18,678 bases of DNA from CAZJOD01 sp964547525 (GTDB lineage Bacteria > Bacillota > Clostridia > JAAYHZ01), in assembly GCA_964547525.1 (NCBI GenBank), contig CAZJOD010000065.1, forward strand, positions 1-18,678, read 5' to 3'. Each line of letters begins with the position of its first letter. The first letter of the stretch is position 1. The notes below the pieces were generated by a model. That model was not told the DNA's origin. It saw only the letters and a list, made by a program, of their open reading frames with translations, and did no database searches. Made by a program: the position numbers and the translations under genes. Shown piece after piece: positions 7,397 to 15,663 of the stretch.

Positions 7397-9502
7397 ATGA
7401 GGAAACTAAAACTATTAACATCGATAACGATAATAATGATTCTTGTTACAAGCTCCGGTTCTGCGGAAGCGTTTGAAACATACAAATCATACTATTACAC
7501 ACGGACCGGAATCCCCACTGAGATCGAAACACCTTATGCCTGCCAATCGGTTATTATGGATTTCGGAGGAGAATTTTTAAAAAACCCTTCAGATATTTTA
7601 GTACATGGTCATAAAATATATATTGTTGATACCGGTAATAACAGGATATTGGTATTAGACCGAAATTTGATGCCGGTTTCACAAATAAAGGATTTCGAAA
7701 TAAACGGTGCGGTCGATTCTCTAAATGCACCTCAAGGAATTTTTATTTCGGATGACGATTTAATATATGTTGCCGATACAAACAACGGAAGAATCGTGGT
7801 CTTTGATCAAAAGGGGAATTTTCTTAACGTTATAAAGCCCTCCGGGCAGGAATTTGACAAGGCGGAGCAGCCCTTTGTACCTACGAGTCTTGTTATAGAT
7901 AAAACAGGTAGACTACTTGTGAATTCAAGACAAATATATAAGGGAATTGTGGCCATGAATATAACCGGTGAATTCATTGGGTATTTCGGAGCAAACAAAG
8001 CAAAAATAAATCCTCTTGAGTATTTTTGGAAATCAATCGCCACTCGCGAGCAAAGGGACAGTATGGTTTTAGACATACCAACCGAAATTGCTAAAATCCA
8101 TCTGGATAGGGAAGGCTTTCCTTATGTAATAAACAATTCGTTTTCAAAAGCAATGACACCCGAGCAGGTACAAGAACAGATGCCGGTTAGAAGATTAAAT
8201 CTTACAGGGGATAATATATTAAATTTTTCCGATTCGGATTATTATCCTATAGGTGATATACATTATGGCATTGACGCTTCAAACAACAGAGGAGCGTCAA
8301 ATATTGTAGACATATGCACAACGGATTTCGGTATATATTTTCTGCTTGACAGTAGTAAAGGAAGAATATTTGCATATAACCGTACCGGAGCGAACATTTT
8401 TACATTTGGCAACCGAAGCGGTATGCAACTTGGAACATTAAGAAATCCTGCAGCTTTGGACATATATGAAGATTCCATATTGGTGCTTGACAGGTTTTAC
8501 GGTAGTGTCAGTGTATTTAAACCTACGATTTTCGGGAAACTTATTTTGGGTGCGTTGGAAATGCATTATGAGGGTGAATACCAAAAAGCCGGTGAGTTAT
8601 GGTCACAAGTCAGAGACGGTTACGGGTATTATAGTATGGCATATTTAGGTATAGGCAAGGTGTTACTTTATGAGCGCAGATACGATGAAGCCATGGAATA
8701 CTTTGAAATCGCTCGAGACAGGGAGTATTACTCTCAAGCCTTTAAAAATGTAAGAAAAAGCAAAGTGGAAGAAAATTTTGTTTTAATTGTATTGGTTTTA
8801 GTGCTTATAGTTTTGGTTTTACGATACGGTGTTAAGTTTATCAAGAAAAAGATTAAAGAAAAATATCAAACGAGTAAAGTATATAACGAAATAACTCATG
8901 TTTTTTATACTGCGGTTCATCCCTTCAAGGGGTTCGATGAAATTAAAAGCGATGGTAAAGGAAGTTTTTCAGTTTCGGTTGTAATGTTTTTAATGTTGGC
9001 GGTTATAATGTTCATGAAAAAAACTGCGGTTGCCTTTTTATTCAGAACCGAAGGGGCTAATGTAGAAAGCCTGATAAAAAACGTGGGTACAACGTTTTTG
9101 GTAATCTTTCTTTGGATGGGAGTGCTTTTTCTGATGGAGATATTCTTAGAAGGTGAGGCTAAGTTTTCACATGTGGTTCATTCTACGGCCATCGCATTAC
9201 TCCCGGCAATCGTGGCACATATAATCGCCATTGTATTTACATACGGAGCGTCTTTGGACGACGGAGCCATGATCAATACTATAATTATTTTCGGTTGGAT
9301 ATGGACGGGATTTTTGATCTTCACAGGAGTGCTTGTCATTAACGACTATACTATGTCGAGAACAATTGTGGCGAGTCTGGTTAATTTGGCAGGAATGGTG
9401 ATAGTGTTTATGATTTCGGTTCTATTTATAAGTCTTTTACAGGATATGCTTATATTCTTAAGCTTCACATTACGAGAATTAAAAGGGGTGTTCAGATTAT
9501 GA
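7397..9502 (+). CDS. NHL-propeller / TPR / Yip1-like membrane protein
   Basis: This 701-residue multi-domain surface protein has a signal peptide ending near 'GSAEA' (residue ~25). Residues ~60-375 contain NHL-type propeller blades: 'NPSDILV...IYIVDTGNNRILVLD', 'APQGIFI...IYVADTNNGRIVVFD', a degenerate third, and later 'IYFLLDSSKGRIFAYN' and 'NPAALDI...ILVLDRFYGSVSVF'. Two TPR-like helical hairpins follow (~385-450: 'YEGEYQKAGELWSQV' and 'YERRYDEAMEYFEIA'). Then comes a transmembrane helix (~457-475), a basic linker, and a C-terminal Yip1-like domain with about five more membrane helices. The propeller and TPR should lie outside the cell and the basic linker inside. ATG 7397 is chosen because GGAG (7384-7387) is 9 bases away; ATG 7391 is only 3. 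The stop overlaps the next start by 4 bases. Role unknown; presumably glycan binding or assembly of surface components. Confidence 0.82.
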   Translation: MRKLKLLTSITIIMILVTSSGSAEAFETYKSYYYTRTGIPTEIETPYACQSVIMDFGGEFLKNPSDILVHGHKIYIVDTGNNRILVLDRNLMPVSQIKDFEINGAVDSLNAPQGIFISDDDLIYVADTNNGRIVVFDQKGNFLNVIKPSGQEFDKAEQPFVPTSLVIDKTGRLLVNSRQIYKGIVAMNITGEFIGYFGANKAKINPLEYFWKSIATREQRDSMVLDIPTEIAKIHLDREGFPYVINNSFSKAMTPEQVQEQMPVRRLNLTGDNILNFSDSDYYPIGDIHYGIDASNNRGASNIVDICTTDFGIYFLLDSSKGRIFAYNRTGANIFTFGNRSGMQLGTLRNPAALDIYEDSILVLDRFYGSVSVFKPTIFGKLILGALEMHYEGEYQKAGELWSQVRDGYGYYSMAYLGIGKVLLYERRYDEAMEYFEIARDREYYSQAFKNVRKSKVEENFVLIVLVLVLIVLVLRYGVKFIKKKIKEKYQTSKVYNEITHVFYTAVHPFKGFDEIKSDGKGSFSVSVVMFLMLAVIMFMKKTAVAFLFRTEGANVESLIKNVGTTFLVIFLWMGVLFLMEIFLEGEAKFSHVVHSTAIALLPAIVAHIIAIVFTYGASLDDGAMINTIIIFGWIWTGFLIFTGVLVINDYTMSRTIVASLVNLAGMVIVFMISVLFISLLQDMLIFLSFTLRELKGVFRL

Positions 9503-12048
9503 TGTCAAAAGCAAAAAGGATTATAACGATATATATCATATTGATAATATTTACGGTCACCGCCTTTATAGGTTTAATACCAAAGGTCGTAAAAGCAAAC
9601 ACCTTGCAAAGCATACCCTCAGGGATGGAAAAAATATGTGAAAACAACGATCTTATATTATTTTTAGATCCTAATACCACCATGTTCGCGGTACAAAATA
9701 AAACCAGCGGTAATATAATGTTCGCAAGCCCCGAAAACTTAAAAGACGACGGTATAGCTAACAAAAGATTTAAAGAAATTATGTCTTCTAATATACTTGT
9801 TACATATATAGATGCAAACGGTGAAAAAACCATATCCGGTTACACAAATGCGGTGGCATTCGGGCAGTTTGAAGTGGAAAGGTTAGATAACGGTGTAAGC
9901 ATAGAGTATCTGATTACCGAAACAATAGTTGACGAATTAGCCTTACCCCTTGTTATGCCGTACAGCTTTTTACACGAAAAGCTTCTTCCAAAGTTAAGCA
10001 AAGAAGAGGGTAACGAGTTACTGCAAAATTATAACAAGATATCGGTAAAAGACGATATTATAAAAAATTACGTTAAAAGACATAGAATAAAAATGTATCC
10101 GTTTATTGTGGAAGAAGACATATACATATTTATACCGGCTAGAAGATCGGCATTAAACCGGGAGATAATAAAAGGATTCCTAGAAAAGGCCGAGATAACC
10201 GAAGAAGAAATTATCGCATTGAATGAGAAGTATTATGATCATACTTCCATAGAGAAAAATCCGAAATTTAAGATCAAGCTTTACATCACTTTAGAGGATA
10301 ACGGTATAAAAGCGCAAGTCGATATGTCGGAAATAGAATATGACAGTTTTGATGCGGAATTAAAAAGTATAACATTGCTGCCGTATTTCGGAGCCGCCGG
10401 ATCAAGTGCAAACGGCTATATATTAATTCCGGACGGATCCGGAGCGTTGATGAGATTAAACAGTGAATATGCCGCATACACTCCTGTAATATTACCGGTT
10501 TACGGTGGATACGGATTTGACATTGATACCACAAAATCTATTTTAAAGCAGCCTGTGTCACTTGCGGCTTTCGGGATAGCTTATGATAACAAGGGATTTG
10601 CAGCGGTCATATGTGAAGGGGATGCGGTATCGAGCATAGAAGCGGGGTTAGCGGGATTAAATACGGCATATAATTATGTTTGTGCACAATTTGCATATAA
10701 TGATTATTATATGCTGTCAAATCCTATGAATTTGACTAAAAGCCCTCAGACCGGAAAAAATCCGTATAAAGGTAAAGCAAGTGTTCTATATATGTTTTTA
10801 GATGAAAATACGGCCGATTATTCCAAAATGGCATTAAAAGTCAGAAGTTATTATGAGTCAACCGGAGTTTTATCAGACAAAAAAACACATGCCGGATCTC
10901 CCGTCAGTCTGGAAATACCATGTGCAGTTCCTGTTGTTAAAAGGTTTTTAGGAATTACATATAATAGTTATGAAGCGGTTACATCATTTTCAGATGTCTC
11001 TAATATTATAGACCGACTAAATTCGACCGGAATTTATGATATGAATATAAAGCTTACAGGTTGGACCGACGGAGGAATAATTCAAAAATACCCCGGTAAT
11101 TTAAGTCCTAATAAAGCAGCCGGTGGTAATAAGGAATTTAACCGTCTTATTACCAAAGCAAACGAGTTAACCATATCGTTATTTCCGGATGTAAGTTTTA
11201 CCAATATAAGGTCCGGCATATTTACGGCATTGCTAAAAGGTGTGTTTGATTTGAAAGGCTCTCCAAAAGCGGTTTACCGGTTTAATCATATAACACAAAC
11301 GGCTGACGCCGGAAAATTTGTATCTTACCTGATAAAACCTTCGGTATGGGACGATTTAATAATGAATGTGCAAAGCAAGCTGAAAAAGTTCGGCCTGCCG
11401 GGTATGTCGGTTTATGATTTCGGATATACCGTTTATTCCGACAACATAAAAAACGGGTATAACAGACAAGACAGTCTCATTCAAGCGACCGAAGCGCTTG
11501 ATCTGATAAAAAACACCGGAATGCAATTAACAGGCTTATACGGTAATATTAACAACGCTGACAAATTTGATATTTTATCCGATGTTCCGTTGTACTCAAG
11601 CAAGCATGTTGCCGCACAAGAATCGGTACCTTTTTTACAAATGGTTTTAAGGGGGTATACAAATTATTACGGTACACCGGTAAATAAAAATACAGACAGT
11701 CTCACCCATGTATTAAAAAGTGTTGAATACGGAGCGTCCGGAATAAAATACTTACTTACAAACGCGGATAACACCACTGTTTGGGAGCTGGATCAAAATC
11801 TTTTTAGAAATACTTTGTATACCGATTATATAGATGAAATAGGTAAATATAATTCTTTAATCTCGGAGTATAACAAAAAAACTGCAGGACAAAAAATCAT
11901 CGAGCATAAGAAAGTAGATGTGAATGTATATTCCACCTTATATGAAAACGGGGTAAAAACCTATGTGAACTATAACGGTTTTGCAGTGTTTGTAAACGGT
12001 GTGTACATAGACCGATTAAGTTTTGTAATCGAGGAGGGACTATCGTGA
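9499..12048 (+). CDS. DUF5696-like surface protein with glycosidase-like C-terminal half
   Basis: This 849-residue protein starts with a basic and hydrophobic N-terminus (residues ~5-33, ending 'VVKANT') that acts as signal or membrane anchor. Residues ~40-470 are beta-rich, with an 'ILIPDGSGALMRLN' turn near the middle. Residues ~480-790 look like a TIM barrel of a glycoside-hydrolase type: 'MNIKLTGWTDGG' (W522, D524), 'SLFPDVSF', 'MSVYDFGY' (D640), 'AAQESVPFLQMVLRGY' (E708). A small beta C-terminus ends the chain ('LYENGVKTYVNYN'). From memory this matches proteins annotated as DUF5696 in Paenibacillus and clostridial sugar-transporter operons; a family search is needed to confirm it. D640 and E708 could be catalytic, but this is inference. 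ATG 9499 overlaps the previous stop (ATGA) and follows AAGGGG; the gene overlaps the next GTG by 4 bases, so three genes are coupled. A non-catalytic binding role is equally possible. Confidence 0.75.
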   Translation: MMSKAKRIITIYIILIIFTVTAFIGLIPKVVKANTLQSIPSGMEKICENNDLILFLDPNTTMFAVQNKTSGNIMFASPENLKDDGIANKRFKEIMSSNILVTYIDANGEKTISGYTNAVAFGQFEVERLDNGVSIEYLITETIVDELALPLVMPYSFLHEKLLPKLSKEEGNELLQNYNKISVKDDIIKNYVKRHRIKMYPFIVEEDIYIFIPARRSALNREIIKGFLEKAEITEEEIIALNEKYYDHTSIEKNPKFKIKLYITLEDNGIKAQVDMSEIEYDSFDAELKSITLLPYFGAAGSSANGYILIPDGSGALMRLNSEYAAYTPVILPVYGGYGFDIDTTKSILKQPVSLAAFGIAYDNKGFAAVICEGDAVSSIEAGLAGLNTAYNYVCAQFAYNDYYMLSNPMNLTKSPQTGKNPYKGKASVLYMFLDENTADYSKMALKVRSYYESTGVLSDKKTHAGSPVSLEIPCAVPVVKRFLGITYNSYEAVTSFSDVSNIIDRLNSTGIYDMNIKLTGWTDGGIIQKYPGNLSPNKAAGGNKEFNRLITKANELTISLFPDVSFTNIRSGIFTALLKGVFDLKGSPKAVYRFNHITQTADAGKFVSYLIKPSVWDDLIMNVQSKLKKFGLPGMSVYDFGYTVYSDNIKNGYNRQDSLIQATEALDLIKNTGMQLTGLYGNINNADKFDILSDVPLYSSKHVAAQESVPFLQMVLRGYTNYYGTPVNKNTDSLTHVLKSVEYGASGIKYLLTNADNTTVWELDQNLFRNTLYTDYIDEIGKYNSLISEYNKKTAGQKIIEHKKVDVNVYSTLYENGVKTYVNYNGFAVFVNGVYIDRLSFVIEEGLS

Positions 12049-12926
12049 AAAAAACTAACAGTAAATTGATAAAAAGACAGGCATATCTGGGATATCTGTA
12101 TATACTACCTTTTCTCATCGGTTTTACGATTATGTTTGTAAGTCCTTTGATCGGTTCTTTAAAATTTAGTCTCTCACAAATAACTTTGACTCAATCCGGA
12201 ATACAAACCCAATATATAGGCTTTAAGAACTACTCCGATATATTAAAAGTGGATCCGGTTTTCACCAGGAATTTGGTAACGGTCATAAAAGAGTTGTTGT
12301 GGATCATTCCGGCGGTTGTAGTATACAGCATATTTATTGCCAACTTGCTGAACAAGAAATTTTTCGGAAGGACTGTTGTCCGAGCGATATTTTTCCTCCC
12401 GGTTTTGGCCAATATGGTTTTTTACGCTCCGGTTGAAACGGTGGTGGCGGGAGACGCCAATTCGGTTATGAATCAGCTGGTTACAAATATAAGCCTTACA
12501 AAATATCTAGGGACTTTGAATTTATCGGCTCAAATGATCGACAGGATTATATTAATCGCCGACAGTATATATTCTATTATTAATATAACCGGGATACAGA
12601 TATTTTTATTTTTGGCAGCACTTCAAGCAATACCGGATCACCTTTACGAAGCCTCTTCCATAGAAGGTGCTTCGGCTTGGGATAATTTATGGAAAATTAC
12701 GGTGCCGATGATAAGCCCTTACATAATTATATGTGTCATATACACTACGGTAGACAGCTTTTACAGGGAAGGAAACTTAATAGCACAATACATCAGAAGT
12801 GTGACGTTACAGCAGTCAAATTACGCTTTAGGTGCAGCCGCCGCATGGTTATATATGGGTTCGGTGCTGCTGCTTATTTTAATATTGGCCGGAATACTTA
12901 AAAAAATCAGTATTAAATTCGATTAA
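12045..12926 (+). CDS. Carbohydrate ABC transporter permease, MalF/UgpA type (importer 2)
   Basis: This 293-residue membrane subunit opens a second, distinct importer. It has a short basic N-terminus, helix 1 (YLYILPFLIGFTIMFVSPLI), the typical 'YIGFKNYSDILKVDPVF' extracytoplasmic loop, and five more helices. The coupling loop is YEASSIEGASAWDNLWKITVP, with E202 and G208 in the EAA positions. The GTG start at 12045 overlaps the preceding stop as GTGA and is backed by GAGGAGGG at 12031-12038, so translation is coupled to the DUF5696-like gene. It is clearly diverged from the permease at 5504, so the two pairs are not a recent tandem duplication. Confidence 0.93.
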   Translation: MKKTNSKLIKRQAYLGYLYILPFLIGFTIMFVSPLIGSLKFSLSQITLTQSGIQTQYIGFKNYSDILKVDPVFTRNLVTVIKELLWIIPAVVVYSIFIANLLNKKFFGRTVVRAIFFLPVLANMVFYAPVETVVAGDANSVMNQLVTNISLTKYLGTLNLSAQMIDRIILIADSIYSIINITGIQIFLFLAALQAIPDHLYEASSIEGASAWDNLWKITVPMISPYIIICVIYTTVDSFYREGNLIAQYIRSVTLQQSNYALGAAAAWLYMGSVLLLILILAGILKKISIKFD

Positions 12927-12938
12927 CGGAGGTTGAAC

Positions 12939-13916
12939 ATGAAATCGGATGAGAAAAGAGCCGCCCTGAATAAAAAGACAGCGGTAAAAATTAAATCGGT
13001 TGCCATAAAAATAGTAAAAGCGGTTATCATCATCGGTATATCTTACTGTATCATTCAACCTTGGGCCGTTCTGATATTAAGAGCTTTTATGGACAGACAG
13101 GATATGTACAGTACGGATGTCTTTATAATACCGAGAAATTTTACAATATATAATATAGCTTATGTATGGGAGCTTTTGGAATACGGAAAAGGTATTTTCG
13201 ATTCCATATGGTATTCGGCACTGAACACATTTTTACAGATAACATCATGTGTTTTGGTAGCATACGGTTTTGCAAAGTTTAATTTTCGATTCAAGCGAGT
13301 ATTATTTTCTTTTGTAATACTTACAATAGTAGTTCCTCCTACGACGGTTATCATTAATCAATACCTGTATTTTTTAAGGTTTGATTTATACGGTCTGTAT
13401 AAACTGTTTAACATACCACCCATGGATATGACAAAAGGTTTTTGGGTCATACTGATTCAATCGGCTACCGCCATGGGTATAAAAAACGGTATTTTCATTT
13501 ATTTGATTAAGCAGATGTTCGAGAGGGTTCCAAATGAGATACAAGAAGCTGCAAGAGTGGACGGTGCAAACAGCTTTACTGTTTTCTACAGAATTATGGT
13601 CCCTTCGGTAACCACCGGTATCATATCATGTTCTTTGCTTATGTTTGTATGGTCGTGGAACGATAAGTTTTTAACCGCTTGGTTCGGATCCGGTAAAAAC
13701 ATATTAATTTTCAGGGTGATGGACATATACAGTATTTTAGGAAGGGCGTCCCAAGGATACGGACATATCAGGCCTACAATGGAATTTACGCCTCAAGTCA
13801 ACATATTGTTGACTAATGTAGCCTCGTTTATGTACATAGCACCTTTGATTATCCTATATATCATAGCTCAAAAGCATTTTGTGGAAGGAATCGAAAGAAG
13901 TGGTATTGTAGGGTAG
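12939..13916 (+). CDS. Carbohydrate ABC transporter permease, MalG/AraQ type (importer 2)
   Basis: This is the 325-residue partner of the permease at 12045. A long basic N-terminus (~25 residues) precedes six membrane helices. The coupling loop QEAARVDGANSFTVFYRIMVP contains a textbook EAA motif with E203, A204, A205 and G209, followed by the conserved 'FVWSWNDKF' segment. ATG 12939 is chosen over TTG 12933 because CGGAGG (12927-12932) is 6 bases from the ATG and touches the TTG. Only 12 bases separate it from the preceding gene. It is followed by a 138-base gap before the binding protein, the largest gap since the operon began. Confidence 0.94.
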   Translation: MKSDEKRAALNKKTAVKIKSVAIKIVKAVIIIGISYCIIQPWAVLILRAFMDRQDMYSTDVFIIPRNFTIYNIAYVWELLEYGKGIFDSIWYSALNTFLQITSCVLVAYGFAKFNFRFKRVLFSFVILTIVVPPTTVIINQYLYFLRFDLYGLYKLFNIPPMDMTKGFWVILIQSATAMGIKNGIFIYLIKQMFERVPNEIQEAARVDGANSFTVFYRIMVPSVTTGIISCSLLMFVWSWNDKFLTAWFGSGKNILIFRVMDIYSILGRASQGYGHIRPTMEFTPQVNILLTNVASFMYIAPLIILYIIAQKHFVEGIERSGIVG

Positions 13917-14054
13917 CTTAATTTAAAATCATATTCACCTGCAGGCTTTGTTTTGGGAACTGGAATGCAACTAGGTTTTTCAAATCGGTTAAGCTTCATA
14001 AGTCTAAAGGTGTGGAAATGATAAACGAATATATTAATAAGGAGTGGAGTGAAA

Positions 14055-15509
14055 ATGAAGTCCAAAAGAGTATTGAAAGGTATATCCGTGCTAGTCGTGG
14101 TATTCATGCTTTTTGCAGCTATGACTGCGTGTGGCGGAGGTGAAAAGTCACCGAAGGAAACAACCGCAAAAGGTGATGCTTCATCCGGAATCGACCTACA
14201 TAATCAAAAATTTACGATTATGAGTACCTATGATCATCCTACGGCGTTTATGACCTTCTACGGAACAAATGATCCTACCAATTACTCATACTGGCCGTAT
14301 GTTCAGGCTCAGTGCGAAACATGGCAGGCTGCCGTAAAAGAATACGGATTTGAAGTTGAGACCATTATAGTTCCTAACACCGAGTTGGTTGAAAGATTAA
14401 TCGCCGGTGAAATGGCGGGTCAGCCCGTTGCCGATCTGTGGACCTATCACAGTGGTTGGTATGCGTCAGGAAATCCGATAACAGCGATTAAAGAAGGATA
14501 CATGACACCATTGGATGATTATGTAAACCTTGATTATCCCGCATTCAACCCGGATTACAGACCTATGTACATGTACAAAGGGAAAACATACGGTGTGGCG
14601 TACAGGGATTCCTATTTACCTCCCGAACTGGTAACATTTGCTAACAGAGCTTTGTTGGAAGATGCCGGACTGGATCCTAAAGCTATTCAGGACGAAGCTT
14701 TAAAAGGTGGGTTCACATGGGCTAAACTCCAGGAATATGCCGAAAAAGTTGCTAAAGATACCGATGGTGACGGAGTTAACGACATTATGGGCTTCGGCTT
14801 GGCAGGAAACCAATATTTGGAAAAGTTCGCTCTTTCGAATAACGCTTCTCCTATCAGAAAAGACGGAGACAAATATGTATCCGGTCTTTTAGATAAAGCG
14901 TATCTGGATGCAATGGACTTTTTGTATAACAATGCCAAATCTGGTGTGGCTACATTGGGTGGTAACGCATTCACATTGTTCGGTGAATATAAGCAAGGGT
15001 TCATAATTTCCGCAATAATGCAGGCTACAAACTTAGGATGGATAAATACATTAGATGCCGACATGATGCTTTTGCCCTTACCTAAAGGACCTAATGCCAC
15101 AGGCTACGTAAACATACTTGGAATGGGTGTTCACGCATGGTATATACCCAATAGCGTTGCAGCCGAAAGAAAACCTTTGATAGGAAAATTCCTTGAAGTA
15201 TACATGAATGCATACTCCGGTAATTTAGGAGAAAATCCTTACGGTGACTTTGAAAAAGCTCATGCAAATTATCAAAGAACAGGTATATGGCTTACCTGGT
15301 CAAGTAGAACGGTTCCCGACACGGTTGTATTCAGTTATCTTGATACATTACCCAAGGTAAACGAATTCTTCTTGTTAATGCCCGGATTTAACGAAGTTAT
15401 AGTACCGGCAAGAGAAGCTATTTACACATTAGCGGAAACGCCTACCGTTAAACTAAACAGTATTAACGATTTATGGCAAAAAGCACTGAATGAATTTTAC
15501 GGTCAATAA
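14055..15509 (+). CDS. ABC transporter solute-binding lipoprotein (importer 2)
   Basis: This 484-residue extracellular sugar-binding lipoprotein has a basic start, a hydrophobic core and lipobox 'AMTAC' with C26 as the lipidated residue, followed by a Gly/Ser/Thr-rich linker. The mature part has the two-lobe family features: a 'LIAGEMAGQPVADLWTYHS' segment near the first lobe's end, 'PLDDYVNLDY', and a calcium-loop-like 'DTDGDGVNDIMGFG' (D235-G247) that is common in this family. Tryptophan and tyrosine are frequent, as expected for stacking on sugars. ATG 14055 fits AAGGAG (14039-14044) at 10 bases; GTG 14049 is less likely. It follows the second permease pair by 138 bases with no clear terminator, and is followed by a hairpin at 15523-15554, a setting that often lets a binding protein be made in excess over its permeases. 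Confidence 0.93.
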   Translation: MKSKRVLKGISVLVVVFMLFAAMTACGGGEKSPKETTAKGDASSGIDLHNQKFTIMSTYDHPTAFMTFYGTNDPTNYSYWPYVQAQCETWQAAVKEYGFEVETIIVPNTELVERLIAGEMAGQPVADLWTYHSGWYASGNPITAIKEGYMTPLDDYVNLDYPAFNPDYRPMYMYKGKTYGVAYRDSYLPPELVTFANRALLEDAGLDPKAIQDEALKGGFTWAKLQEYAEKVAKDTDGDGVNDIMGFGLAGNQYLEKFALSNNASPIRKDGDKYVSGLLDKAYLDAMDFLYNNAKSGVATLGGNAFTLFGEYKQGFIISAIMQATNLGWINTLDADMMLLPLPKGPNATGYVNILGMGVHAWYIPNSVAAERKPLIGKFLEVYMNAYSGNLGENPYGDFEKAHANYQRTGIWLTWSSRTVPDTVVFSYLDTLPKVNEFFLLMPGFNEVIVPAREAIYTLAETPTVKLNSINDLWQKALNEFYGQ

Positions 15510-15522
15510 AAAGGTGTAATTT

Positions 15523-15554
15523 CCGACCGGTCGCACATAAACATGACCGGTCGG
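15523..15554 (+). terminator. GC-rich hairpin after the binding-protein gene
   Basis: CCGACCGGTC (15523-15532) and GACCGGTCGG (15545-15554) are a perfect 10-bp inverted repeat with a 12-base interval, starting 13 bases after the stop codon at 15509. It is followed by GTTACTTATACC rather than a T-run, so it is either a leaky terminator or a 3'-end stabiliser. That would keep the binding-protein mRNA abundant while lowering expression of the genes downstream. Confidence 0.5.
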
Positions 15555-15663
15555 GTTACTTATACCGAGGAACATTAGAAATCTAAGTTATTATATATCA
15601 TATATAGTAATAAAATGAACGTTCACTCAGTTAATGTAATATATTGTTAAGCGAGGTAAAGTT

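Noticed and set aside
14687..15100. 137-codon minus-strand frame inside the binding-protein gene
   Set aside because: It is opposite a well-supported lipoprotein gene and shows no motif or ribosome-binding site of its own.
15575..15624. Short palindromes TTAGAAATCTAA and GAACGTTC upstream of the oxidoreductase gene
   Set aside because: They are too short and isolated to call operators; no promoter with good -35 and -10 boxes could be fitted around them.
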